Part shown: piece after piece, positions 1-7,717 of the stretch
Layout: the number at the start of each line of letters is the position of its first letter
Numbering within the stretch: position 1 is the stretch's first letter
Assembly (NCBI RefSeq): GCF_900110065.1
Contig: NZ_FOCI01000009.1
Span: 1 to 64,000 of the forward strand
Reading direction: 5' to 3'
DNA: 64,000 nt
Source of the DNA: Loktanella fryxellensis
GTDB lineage: Bacteria > Pseudomonadota > Alphaproteobacteria > Rhodobacterales > Rhodobacteraceae
Program-made: the position numbers and the translations under genes
Notes under the pieces: generated by a model
Told to the model about the DNA's origin: nothing
Databases searched by the model: none
What the model saw: the letters and a program-made list of their open reading frames with translations, nothing else

Positions 1-266
1 ACCCAGTCCAGCCCCGTGAGCCGCAGCAGGCTCTCGACGAAGCCCGTCGTCTGCCGAAGCGCCATCCCGAAAAGCACTTTCATGGTCAGACACGTCTGGA
101 TGGCGGCGTCACTGAAGGTCCGCGACCTGCCCCTCTTGCCGGAAGGTTCGGCATCCCAGTTCATCTCGGGATCGAACCAGATCGTCAGTGATCCGCGGCG
201 CTTCAGCGCCGCGTTGTAATCAGCCCAGTTCGTCGTCTTGTAGGTAAGTGATGTCGGTTTGCTCAT
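1..266 (-). CDS. IS5-family (IS903-like) transposase, N-terminal part, cut by window edge
   Basis: Reading from the ATG at 266 on the minus strand gives 88 residues with no stop before the window edge. The protein begins MSKPTSLTYKTTNWADYN and continues with RRGSLTIWFDPEM, KRGR, FSDAAIQTCLTMKVLFGMALRQTTGF and SLLRLTGLDW. This matches the N-terminal region of IS5-family transposases of the IS903 type that are common in Rhodobacteraceae. The catalytic DDE residues lie further along and are outside the window, so whether the element is intact cannot be judged. A matching terminal inverted repeat lies just outside the start codon. The transposase would cut and paste its own element. Confidence 0.88.
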   Translation of the reverse strand, partial: MSKPTSLTYKTTNWADYNAALKRRGSLTIWFDPEMNWDAEPSGKRGRSRTFSDAAIQTCLTMKVLFGMALRQTTGFVESLLRLTGLDW

Positions 267-310
267 GCGGGCCAGCTACCACACTGGATTCACAACATGA
301 ATCCCTCTCG

Positions 311-328
311 GATTTGTGCAACAGAGCC
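311..328 (-). repeat. Terminal inverted repeat of the IS5/IS903-type element (outer end)
   Basis: Read on the minus strand the 18 bases are GGCTCTGTTGCACAAATC, a form typical of IS903-group ends. It lies 45 bases outside the transposase start, as expected for the left end of such an element. The element therefore ends at 328. The next 9 bases (329-337) would be one copy of the target duplication if IS903-like; the other copy is outside the window. Confidence 0.8.
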
Positions 329-419
329 ACGATACAGGCAAGATTATTGACTTGAGAGACCAAGCAAACCATATCTGTCTACATATCGGGGGCAAACGTA
401 AGCCCTCAAGCTATCAGAG

Positions 420-460
420 CCCCGCGACAGCCGTAAGGTCCTCGCGGGGTTTCGCTTTTT
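420..460 (+). terminator. Rho-independent terminator, plus strand, without an obvious gene in front
   Basis: An 8-bp stem (ccccgcga 420-427 paired with tcgcgggg 442-449) is followed on the plus strand by a T-rich tract with one interruption (450-460). It points rightward into the 3' end of dxs, and the dxs stop codon overlaps its T tract. On the minus strand there is no T run after the stem, so it is not a typical dxs terminator. The only thing to its left is the IS element, so it may have served a plus-strand gene displaced by the insertion. Confidence 0.6.
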
Positions 461-2372
461 ACGCCCTGACCTTCAAGGTTTCCACGCCCATCACCTTCAG
501 CACCATCGCCTCGATGTCGGCGGCGTTCAGGCCAGCCATGGCATACATGTCGGCGGGGCTGGACTGGTCGATGAAAGTGTCCGGCAGCACCATCGACCGG
601 AACCGCAAGCCATGGTCGAATGCGCCTTCGTCTGCCAGCAACTGGGCGACGTGGCTGCCGAAGCCGCCCACGGCGCCTTCCTCGATCGTGATCAGCGCGT
701 CGTGGTCCGCCGCGAGTTTCAGGATCATGTCGCGGTCCAGCGGTTTGGCGAACCGCGCATCGGCGATGGTGGGCGTGATGCCGCGCGCGCCCAGCGCCTC
801 GGCGGCCACCAACACCTCTGACAGGCGGGTGCCGAAGGACAGGATCGCCACGCCCTTGCCCTCGCGGATCATGCGGCCCTTGCCGATCTCCAACGGTTGC
901 GGGTCCACGGGCATCTCGACCCCCACCCCCTCGCCGCGCGGAAAGCGGAAGGCGATGGGGCCGCTGTCATGCGCCGCTGCGGTGGCGACCATGCGCACGA
1001 GCTCGCCTTCGTCCGCCGCCGCCATGACGACCATGCCGGGCAGGTTGGCAAGGAATGCCACGTCGAACGAACCCGCATGGGTCGCCCCGTCCGCACCGAC
1101 CAGCCCCGCCCGGTCGATGGCGAACCGCACCGGCAGACGCTGGATCGCCACGTCGTGCACGACCTGATCGTAGCCGCGCTGCAGGAACGTAGAATAGAGC
1201 GCGCAGAACGGCTTCATCCCGCCCGCCGCCAGCCCGGCGCAGAACGTCACAGCGTGCTGTTCCGCGATGCCGACATCGAACGTGCGGCTGGCGAACCGCG
1301 CCATGAATCGATCGAGGCCGGTGCCATCGGGCATCGCCGCCGTTACCGCCACGATCTTGTCGTCCTTGGTGGCCAGATTGATCAACGTATCGGCAAAGAC
1401 CGTCGTATAGGATGGCGCATTGCTTTGCGCCTTCTGCTGCTCGCCCGTCACCATGTCGAACTTGCCGCGCGCATGGCCCCGGTCGGCCGACGCTTCGGCG
1501 GGGGCGAACCCCTTGCCCTTCTTGGTGATCGCGTGGATCAGGATCGGGCCGGTGGCGCGTTCCTTGACCGTGCGCAGCACCGCCAGCAACTGGTCCATGT
1601 CGTGCCCGTCGATGGGGCCGACATAGGAAAACCCCAGCTCCTCGAACAACGTGCCGCCCACGGTCATGTGCTTCAGCAGGTCCTTGGCGCGCTTCGCCCC
1701 TTCGCGGAACGGCGGCGGCAGGAACGACACCGCGCCCTTGGCAACCGCCTTCAACTCCTGAAACGGCGCCTCTGCATACAGGCGCGAGAGATAGGACGAC
1801 ATCGCCCCCGTCGGCGGCGCGATGGACATCTCGTTGTCGTTCAGAATGACGATCAGCCGCTTGCCCAGATGGCCCGCGTTGTTCATCGCCTCGTACGCCA
1901 TGCCAGCCGACAGCGCCCCGTCGCCGATCACCGCGATGGCGTCGCCCGCGTCGCCGCCCAGATCGCGGGCCGCGACGAATCCCAGCGCCGCCGAAATCGA
2001 CGTGCTGGAATGCGCCGCGCCGAAGGGGTCGTAGACGCTTTCGCTGCGCTTGGTGAAACCGGACAGGCCATCCTTCATCCGCAGGGTCCGCATCCGGTCG
2101 CGGCGGCCCGTCAGGATCTTGTGCGGGTAGCATTGGTGGCTGACGTCCCAGATGATCTTGTCGCGCGGCGCGTCGAACACCGCATGCAGCGCCACCGTGA
2201 TCTCGACCACGCCCAGACCCGCGCCCAGATGGCCGCCGGTCTTGGACACGGTGGCGATGGTTTCGGCCCGCACCTCATCGGCCAGACGGCGCAGTTGCGC
2301 GTCCGACAACCCCTTCATGTCGGCGGGCACATGCACGCGGTCCAGGATCGGTGTGCGGGGGTGGTCGGTCAT
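459..2372 (-). CDS. dxs: 1-deoxy-D-xylulose-5-phosphate synthase
   Basis: This 637-residue protein has the normal length for DXS. DXS is the thiamine-diphosphate enzyme that joins pyruvate and glyceraldehyde 3-phosphate in the first step of the non-mevalonate isoprenoid pathway. Visible motifs are GGHLG (residues 47-51), [13 protein letters not shown] (78-90), the ThDP-binding motif from GDGALSAG (150-157) to NDN (178-180), and a transketolase central domain with [10 protein letters not shown]. It is the last gene of the minus-strand run HDAC-like/xseB/ispA/dxs, starting 9 bases after the ispA stop. Coupling with ispA supplies precursors for quinones, undecaprenol and probably carotenoids. 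Confidence 0.97.
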   Translation of the reverse strand: MTDHPRTPILDRVHVPADMKGLSDAQLRRLADEVRAETIATVSKTGGHLGAGLGVVEITVALHAVFDAPRDKIIWDVSHQCYPHKILTGRRDRMRTLRMKDGLSGFTKRSESVYDPFGAAHSSTSISAALGFVAARDLGGDAGDAIAVIGDGALSAGMAYEAMNNAGHLGKRLIVILNDNEMSIAPPTGAMSSYLSRLYAEAPFQELKAVAKGAVSFLPPPFREGAKRAKDLLKHMTVGGTLFEELGFSYVGPIDGHDMDQLLAVLRTVKERATGPILIHAITKKGKGFAPAEASADRGHARGKFDMVTGEQQKAQSNAPSYTTVFADTLINLATKDDKIVAVTAAMPDGTGLDRFMARFASRTFDVGIAEQHAVTFCAGLAAGGMKPFCALYSTFLQRGYDQVVHDVAIQRLPVRFAIDRAGLVGADGATHAGSFDVAFLANLPGMVVMAAADEGELVRMVATAAAHDSGPIAFRFPRGEGVGVEMPVDPQPLEIGKGRMIREGKGVAILSFGTRLSEVLVAAEALGARGITPTIADARFAKPLDRDMILKLAADHDALITIEEGAVGGFGSHVAQLLADEGAFDHGLRFRSMVLPDTFIDQSSPADMYAMAGLNAADIEAMVLKVMGVETLKVRA

Positions 2373-2381
2373 GGGCTGTCC

Positions 2382-3245
2382 TTACTTGTCGCGCGCGATC
2401 ACGAAACGCGCGGCATCCTTCAACGTGGCGGCACGGTCGCCATAGGGAACTAGGGCATCGCACGCCAGTTCCACAAGATCGGCTGCGCGGCGTTTCGCCC
2501 CGTCGAGACCCAGCAGCGACACGAAGGTCGCCTTGCCCGCAGACCGGTCCTTGCCTACCGCCTTGCCCACAGCGTCTGCGTCACCCGTCTCATCCAGAAT
2601 GTCGTCGGCAATCTGGAACGCAAGGCCCAGCGCATCGCCATAGGCCCGCAGCGGCGCCACGTCGGCCTGCGCGATGCGCGGCCCGGCACAGGCGGCCCAT
2701 GTGATCAGCGCGCCCGTCTTGCCCGCCTGCAACCGGGTGATCTGGTCCAGCGTCAGCGCAGGCCCAGTTTCCGCCGCGATGTCCAGCGCCTGCCCCAACA
2801 CCATGCCGCTTGCCCCTGCCGCCTGCGCCAACGTCAGCGCCAGATCCACCCGCGCCGCATCCACGACGCCGGATGCGGGCGCGCAGACCAGTTCGAAGGC
2901 AAGGCTCTGCAGCGCGTCCCCCGCAAGGATAGCCGTCGCCTCGTCCCATTGGCGGTGCACTGTCGGTTGCCCGCGCCGCAGGTCGTCGTCGTCCATCGCG
3001 GGCAGGTCGTCGTGCACGAGGGAGTAGGCGTGGATCGCCTCGATCGCCGCCGCCGCATGACCGGCGCGGTCGGCCACGTCATGCAGCCGCGCCCCTTCCA
3101 ACACCAGAAACGCGCGCAACCCCTTGCCGCCCTGTACCGCGTGCAGCATCGCCGCGTGCAAGGCTACGTCGGGCACGGGGGTCAGCGCCAGTCCGATCAG
3201 GCGTTGCGCCGTGGTGGCGTCCAGCGCCAGCTGGTTGGCGAACAT
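2382..3245 (-). CDS. ispA: Polyprenyl (farnesyl/geranylgeranyl) diphosphate synthase
   Basis: The 287-residue all-alpha prenyl chain-elongation enzyme condenses isopentenyl diphosphate with allylic diphosphates. The first Asp-rich motif is DDLPAMD (residues 79-85) followed by DDDLRRG, and the second is DDILDETGD. The QGGKGLRAFLVLEGARL region matches the substrate-binding GGKRLRP region, with variation. The start at 3245 was chosen because MFANQLALD begins exactly at the xseB stop (TGATG, one shared base); the upstream extension of the frame is composition noise. Farnesyl diphosphate synthase is the likeliest activity given its place between xseB and dxs, but product length cannot be read from sequence with certainty. 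Confidence 0.93.
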   Translation of the reverse strand: MFANQLALDATTAQRLIGLALTPVPDVALHAAMLHAVQGGKGLRAFLVLEGARLHDVADRAGHAAAAIEAIHAYSLVHDDLPAMDDDDLRRGQPTVHRQWDEATAILAGDALQSLAFELVCAPASGVVDAARVDLALTLAQAAGASGMVLGQALDIAAETGPALTLDQITRLQAGKTGALITWAACAGPRIAQADVAPLRAYGDALGLAFQIADDILDETGDADAVGKAVGKDRSAGKATFVSLLGLDGAKRRAADLVELACDALVPYGDRAATLKDAARFVIARDK

Positions 3246-3484
3246 CACGGATCCAGCGGTGCCGTGCCAGTGGCCATGCCGTCGGGGCCGACCGTGATCT
3301 TGGCAACCTTCTCCTCGGCGTCGCGCAACTTGGCCTCGCACCGCTTCTTCAGCGCGGCCCCGCGTTCGTACAGCGCGATGCTGTCCTCCAGCGCGACATC
3401 GCCACGCTCCAGCTTGCCCACGACCTGCTCCAGCTCGCGGATCGCGTCCTCGAATGTCATGCTCTCAACCGGCGTCTCGGCCAT
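3245..3484 (-). CDS. xseB: Exodeoxyribonuclease VII small subunit
   Basis: A 79-residue protein, normal for XseB, with the characteristic pattern TFEDAIRELEQVVGKLERGDVALEDSIALYERG and KRCEAKLRDAEEKV. XseB binds XseA to form exonuclease VII, which degrades single-stranded DNA to oligonucleotides. It overlaps the 3' end of the upstream deacetylase-like gene by 20 bases and shares one base with the ispA start, so the four genes 3465-459 look like one operon. The xseB-ispA-dxs order is also known from other proteobacteria, including Escherichia coli. Confidence 0.95.
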   Translation of the reverse strand: MAETPVESMTFEDAIRELEQVVGKLERGDVALEDSIALYERGAALKKRCEAKLRDAEEKVAKITVGPDGMATGTAPLDP

Positions 3485-4406
3485 GGCTGCGCTCCCTCAA
3501 CACGTTCACATGCGCGGCGGCGGATGCCCCCAGCGCCGTCAGGTCATACCCCCCCTCGAGGCACGACACCACCCGTCCACCGCAATGGGCATCCGCCAGA
3601 TCGCACAGACGTGCGGTGATCCACGCGAAATCCGCCACCTCCAGCGCCAGCCCCGCCAATGGGTCGTCGCGGTGCGCGTCGAATCCTGCAGAGATCACGA
3701 TGAGCTCCGGCCGGAACGCATCCACACGCGGCAGGAGCAGCCGCTCCATCGCAGCCTGAAACCCCTTGCCGTCGGTCCCCTCGCGCAGCGGCACGTTCAC
3801 CACGTTGTCGGCCACACCGGTTTCATCCGCCGCCCCGGTGCCGGGATAGAGGGGGCTTTGGTGCGTCGAACAGAACAGGATGCGGGGATCGTCCTCGATC
3901 AGATCCTGCGTGCCGTTGCCGTGGTGCACGTCGAAATCCACGATTGCGACGCGGGACAGCCCGTGATGGCCCAGCGCATGTTTCGCCGCGATGGCGACGT
4001 TGCCGAGAAAGCAGAACCCCATCGCCACCTCGCGCTCTGCATGGTGCCCCGGCGGACGCATGGCGACGAAGGCATTGCCCGCCGCACCCGCCATGACCAG
4101 ATCGACGGCCCGCACCGCACCGCCGGCCCCGCGCCAGACCGCCTCCAGCGTGCCGGCGGACATGTGGGTGTCGGCATCCAGCGACACGATACCCACATCG
4201 GGCGCCGCATCCCGCAGCGCATCCAGATGCGCCTGCGGATGCACCCGCAGCACGTCGTCGTCGGCGGCCAGCGGCGCCTGCACGCGCAGCAGGTCCATGT
4301 CGGCCAGCGCCAGCCGGACCGCGTCAATGCGGGCGACCTGTTCGGGATGCCCCGGCGGTGTGACGTGCTGCAGGCAGGCGGCGTGTGTGATGAGGGCTGT
4401 TGTCAT
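3465..4406 (-). CDS. Histone deacetylase family protein (class II/HDAH-like)
   Basis: The 313-residue arginase-fold protein belongs to the HDAC/AcuC/acetylpolyamine amidohydrolase superfamily. The catalytic residues are present: the His pair in PPGHHAE (121-122), zinc ligands in DFDVHHG (D159, H161), Asp243 in SAGFDAH, and Tyr287 in LEGGYD. Family members remove acetyl groups from lysine or polyamines; the bacterial substrate here is unknown. The start at 4406 (MTTALITHA) fits the family N-terminus. The gene overlaps xseB by 20 bases and leads the xseB-ispA-dxs run, so a link to isoprenoid regulation is conceivable but unproven. Confidence 0.9.
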   Translation of the reverse strand: MTTALITHAACLQHVTPPGHPEQVARIDAVRLALADMDLLRVQAPLAADDDVLRVHPQAHLDALRDAAPDVGIVSLDADTHMSAGTLEAVWRGAGGAVRAVDLVMAGAAGNAFVAMRPPGHHAEREVAMGFCFLGNVAIAAKHALGHHGLSRVAIVDFDVHHGNGTQDLIEDDPRILFCSTHQSPLYPGTGAADETGVADNVVNVPLREGTDGKGFQAAMERLLLPRVDAFRPELIVISAGFDAHRDDPLAGLALEVADFAWITARLCDLADAHCGGRVVSCLEGGYDLTALGASAAAHVNVLRERSHGRDAG

Positions 4407-4526
4407 CCCCACAGACAAACGAAACCCACGACAGAGGGCAAGCCCTATCGGCACGCGACGTTGCGCATCATCTTGCCACAAATACTCCCGCCAGAGGCTT
4501 CTACGATCCCCCGTTGGAACGGTTGC

Positions 4527-5231
4527 TTACTGATCCGGCGCCAGCATATACCCCGATCCCCGTACCGTCTGCAGATAGCGGGGCTGCTTGGGGTCCGCCT
4601 CGATCTTGCGCCGCAGGCGGGTGATCTGCACGTCGACGGCGCGTTCCTGCGTCTGACCGCCCGCGCGGTTCAGCTCCTCGACCAGTTCGCTGCGCGTCAC
4701 CGGCTCGTGCGGGCGGGCGGAGAAGATGCGCATCAACTGGCTCTCGGTCGCGGTCAGCCGCACCAGCCCTTCGTCCTGCCGCATCTCACCCTTGGCCATG
4801 TCATAGCGCACGGGGCCAAGTTGCAGCACCGTCCGGGCGATCGGCTGCGCCTCGGCCAGCGGTGCGCGGCGCAGGATCGCATTGATGCGCAGCAGCAATT
4901 CCTTGGGCTCGAACGGTTTGGGCAGATAATCGTCGGCCCCCGCCTCCAGCCCCGCGATGCGGTGTTCGGTTTCCCCACGCGCGGTCAGCAGCAGGACGGG
5001 CGTGCCGATCCGGTGGCGCAGGTCGCGGCACAGGCTCAGCCCGTCTTCGCCCGGCATCATCACGTCGAGCACGATCAAGTCGAAGTCGAGGCCCGCCAGG
5101 ATGCGCCGCGCATGGGCCGCATCGCGCGCCAGCGTGACAAGGAACCCCACCCGCGTCAGGAACTTGCGCAGCAGCAGGCGGATACGCTCGTCGTCGTCGA
5201 CGACCAGCAGGTGTGCGTCATCAGCGGCCAT
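4527..5231 (-). CDS. petR: OmpR-family response regulator PetR
   Basis: A 234-residue two-domain response regulator. The receiver domain has the acidic DDD at 12-14, the phospho-acceptor Asp56 in DLIVLDVMMPGEDG and Lys105 in PKPF. The C-terminal winged helix includes VRLTATESQLMRIF and VDVQITRLRRKIE, ending with the RGSGYML motif. The combination with a MarR-type gene immediately upstream, overlapping by 11 bases, matches petP-petR of Rhodobacter capsulatus, which affect expression of the cytochrome bc1 (petABC) operon. No histidine kinase gene is adjacent. Confidence 0.88.
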   Translation of the reverse strand: MAADDAHLLVVDDDERIRLLLRKFLTRVGFLVTLARDAAHARRILAGLDFDLIVLDVMMPGEDGLSLCRDLRHRIGTPVLLLTARGETEHRIAGLEAGADDYLPKPFEPKELLLRINAILRRAPLAEAQPIARTVLQLGPVRYDMAKGEMRQDEGLVRLTATESQLMRIFSARPHEPVTRSELVEELNRAGGQTQERAVDVQITRLRRKIEADPKQPRYLQTVRGSGYMLAPDQ

Positions 5232-5733
5232 CGGGTTTGTCCACCAGTGTCAGGTAATGCCGTCGCATATCCTCGTCCATCATCGCCTCCAGCACTTGTC
5301 GGAACCCGGCCACGGCCACCGGCCCCGCCGCGCGGTAGGCCGTCCGCATCCGGTCGCGTTGCGCATCCGACAGACTGCGTTCCAGCGTGGCCCCCTGCGG
5401 GGTCAGGTGCAGGTGCCGTTCCCGCTTGTCCCGCGTGCCGACCGTGCTGCTGACCAGACCATCGGCGATCAGCGTACGCAACACCCGGTTCAGCGATTGC
5501 TTGGTCACGCCAAGGATCGCCAGCAGGTTGTTCACCGTCGTCCCCGGGCTGCGGTGGATGAAATGGATCGCCCGGTGATGGGCGCGACCATAGGCCATCC
5601 CCTCAAGGATCCGGTCGGGATCGGCGGTGAATCCCTGATAGGCAAAGAACATCGCCTCGATGCCCTTGCGCAACTGCTCGTCCGTCAGGAACAGCAGGGC
5701 CTGACCCGAGGCGCCCTGTGGTGTCTGGTTCAT
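5221..5733 (-). CDS. petP: MarR-family transcriptional regulator PetP
   Basis: The 170-residue protein has a central winged helix (FIHRSPGTTVNNLLAILGVTKQ, then SLNRVLRTLIADGLV and the wing GTRDKRERHLHLTPQG), typical of MarR regulators. It overlaps petR by 11 bases and is the first gene of that pair. By analogy with Rhodobacter capsulatus petP it acts with PetR on respiratory/photosynthetic cytochrome gene expression. An inverted repeat with GTTGAC/GTCAAC arms lies upstream at 5776-5796, between petP and the divergent ilvE, and is a candidate autoregulatory operator. Confidence 0.85.
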   Translation of the reverse strand: MNQTPQGASGQALLFLTDEQLRKGIEAMFFAYQGFTADPDRILEGMAYGRAHHRAIHFIHRSPGTTVNNLLAILGVTKQSLNRVLRTLIADGLVSSTVGTRDKRERHLHLTPQGATLERSLSDAQRDRMRTAYRAAGPVAVAGFRQVLEAMMDEDMRRHYLTLVDKPDGR

Positions 5734-5775
5734 CGCCCGCCCTTTTCCGTCACCGCCGCAGGATACGTCAGCCTT

Positions 5776-5796
5776 GTTGACATGACTAGGGTCAAC
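5776..5796. promoter_or_regulatory. Inverted repeat, candidate PetP (MarR-type) operator overlapping an ilvE promoter
   Basis: Arms GTTGAC (5776-5781) and GTCAAC (5791-5796) are perfect inverted copies separated by 9 bases. The left arm lies within a consensus -35 hexamer TTGACA (5777-5782) facing ilvE, with a weak -10 TAGCGA 17 bases further on (5800-5805). The site is 43 bases upstream of petP on the other strand. This geometry fits a MarR dimer controlling divergent promoters; binding is inference. Confidence 0.45.
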
Positions 5797-5883
5797 TGAT
5801 AGCGAAGCCGGGCAAATTACGCAACATTGTGTCCGAAACGGACTTAACGACGATACAAATGCAAATCACAAGGGGGTGAGGCC

Positions 5884-6753
5884 ATGGAAGGCGGATATGA
5901 CGACCGTGACGGCAAGATCTGGATGGACGGCGAACTGGTGGACTGGCGGGGCGCCAACGTCCACGTCCTGACCCACGCGCTGCACTACGCCTCCAGCGTG
6001 TTCGAGGGGGAGCGGTGCTACAACGGCCGCATCTTCAAGGACCGCGAACATGCGGAACGGCTGCATTTTTCGGCCAACTGCCTCGACTTCGAGATCCCCT
6101 ATTCCGTTGACGACCTGATCGCGGCCAAGGCGCAGACGCTGGAAGCGAACGGGCTGACCGACGCCTATGTGCGCGCCTTCGCGTGGCGCGGGGCCGGGCC
6201 GGACATGGGCGTGGCGTCGGCCCGCAATCCGGTCCGCACCGCGATCGCCGTGTGGAAATGGGGCAACTACTACGGCGATGCCAAGACCAAGGGTGCCAAG
6301 CTCGACATCGCGAAATGGAAGCGGCCCAGCCCCGAGACGATCCCGCATCAAGCCAAGGCGGCGGGTCTCTACATGATCTGCACCATGTCCAAGCACGCGG
6401 CCGAGGCCAAGGGCTGTTCCGACGCCATGATGTTCGACTATCGCGGCTACGTGGCCGAGGCGACGGGCGCGAACATCTTCTTCGTCAAGGACGGCGAAGT
6501 GCACACGCCGAAACCCGACTGCTTCCTGAACGGGATCACCCGGCAGACCGTCGTCGGCATGCTGCGCGACAAGGGGATCACTGTGCACGAACGCCACATC
6601 ATGCCAGAGGAGCTGGAGGGCTTTCAGCAATGCTGGCTGACCGGCACCGCGGCCGAAGTCACGCCCGTGGGCCAGATCGGCGACTACAACTTCGAGGTTG
6701 GCCAGCTGACGCTCGACATCGCGTCGGATTACGAAAAACTGGTCCGCGCCTGA
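5884..6753 (+). CDS. ilvE: Branched-chain amino acid aminotransferase
   Basis: A 289-residue fold-type IV PLP enzyme. It transfers amino groups between glutamate and the 2-oxo acids of leucine, isoleucine and valine. The motif series is clear: THALHYASSVFEGER, the probable PLP lysine Lys158 in IPHQAKAAGLY, FDYRGYVAEATGANIFFV, and the cofactor phosphate region GITRQTVVGML followed by LTGTAAEVTPV. A strong ribosome-binding site (AAGGGGGTGAG) lies just upstream of the ATG. It is a single gene divergent from petP-petR. A D-amino-acid or aminodeoxychorismate role is less likely given the overall length and FEGER motif. Confidence 0.93.
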   Translation: MEGGYDDRDGKIWMDGELVDWRGANVHVLTHALHYASSVFEGERCYNGRIFKDREHAERLHFSANCLDFEIPYSVDDLIAAKAQTLEANGLTDAYVRAFAWRGAGPDMGVASARNPVRTAIAVWKWGNYYGDAKTKGAKLDIAKWKRPSPETIPHQAKAAGLYMICTMSKHAAEAKGCSDAMMFDYRGYVAEATGANIFFVKDGEVHTPKPDCFLNGITRQTVVGMLRDKGITVHERHIMPEELEGFQQCWLTGTAAEVTPVGQIGDYNFEVGQLTLDIASDYEKLVRA

Positions 6754-6759
6754 CGCGAT

Positions 6760-6789
6760 CCCGGCGCGCCGATGTTTGGGCGCGCCGGG
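6760..6789 (+). terminator. Perfect 11-bp GC hairpin after ilvE
   Basis: cccggcgcgcc (6760-6770) pairs perfectly with ggcgcgccggg (6779-6789) around an 8-base loop, starting 7 bases after the ilvE stop. There is no T tract behind it. It may act as a transcript-stabilising or rho-assisted 3' end rather than a classical intrinsic terminator. Confidence 0.4.
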
Positions 6790-6846
6790 GCAACCTGACG
6801 TGGCACATCGCAACTACAGGTCCGGTGCATCCAGCAAAGGTGCGCC

Positions 6847-7717
6847 ATGACCGATCCTGCGCAGACAGGCCGCGCCGCCCAGTCCCCTGCCGCCGCAGAC
6901 GCGGACGGCAACGCCGCCGCTGACGAGGATGCGGTGCGCGACGCATCCCATATGTCGCCACGACTGGTCTATCAGGTGATCCATCGCAAAGGCGATGAAG
7001 AGCTGGATCGGTCCAACATCGCCCTGTTCCAATCTGCCATCGCCGCCGGTCTGAGCATCGGCGTTTCCGTACTGGGCGAGGCCGTATGCAGCAGCCACCT
7101 GGCCCGACACCGACCGGCTGCCGCTCGTCGAAACCTTCGGCTACACCTTCGGCCTTGTGATCGTGATCCTTGGCCGGATGCAGTTGTTCATGGACACCAC
7201 GTTGACCACCGTGCTGCCGCCGCTTGCACGGCCCAGCCTGCGGGTCGTGGGCACCATGGCGCGGCTATGGGGCACGGTGCTATCGGCTGCCTGTTGGCGG
7301 CGCTGTTCATCGCGCACCCGCCCGCGTTCAGTCCCGACATGCTGGACTCCGTCGCCGCGATCAGCCGCGAGGCGACCGGATCGGGCTTTGTCGGCCGCTT
7401 TGCCAAGGCGGTGCCTGCGGGTCTGCTGATTGCGGCGCTGGTGTGGATGCATCCCTCCGGCACGCGGGGGGTCTTCCTGTCATCGTCGCCATGACCTGAC
7501 TGATCGCAGCCGATGGGTTCATCCACATCGTCGCCACACTGTCGTGATGTTCTACCCAAACCTGACCGGAGAGTTAAGGCTTCTGGACGGCATCCTGACC
7601 TTCTTCGTCCCCGCGTTTCTGGGCAATGTGTTCGGCGGGACGGTGGTGTTCAGCCTGATCACCTGGGGCCAGGTCCGTCAGGAGGTCATGAACGCGTGCA
7701 AGGCGGCCACGCGCTAG
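6847..7717 (+). pseudogene. Degraded formate/nitrite transporter family gene (YfdC-like)
   Basis: A start at 6847 opens a frame reading SPRLVYQVIHRKGDEELDRS and AAGLSIGVSVLGEAV, the beginning of YfdC-like FNT-family proteins. The similarity then jumps frame about every 100-250 bases. Around 7090-7270 it continues in another frame (TDRLPLVETFGYTFGLVIVI, GRMQLFMDTTLTTVL). It returns to the first frame near 7290 (LLAALFIAHPPAFSP), moves to the third near 7470 (VIVAMT, then an in-frame TGA at 7497-7499 where Trp is expected), and finishes in the second (FVPAFLGNVFGGTVVFSLITWGQV) with TAG at 7715-7717. At least four frame changes and one stop make it non-functional. Confidence 0.85.
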
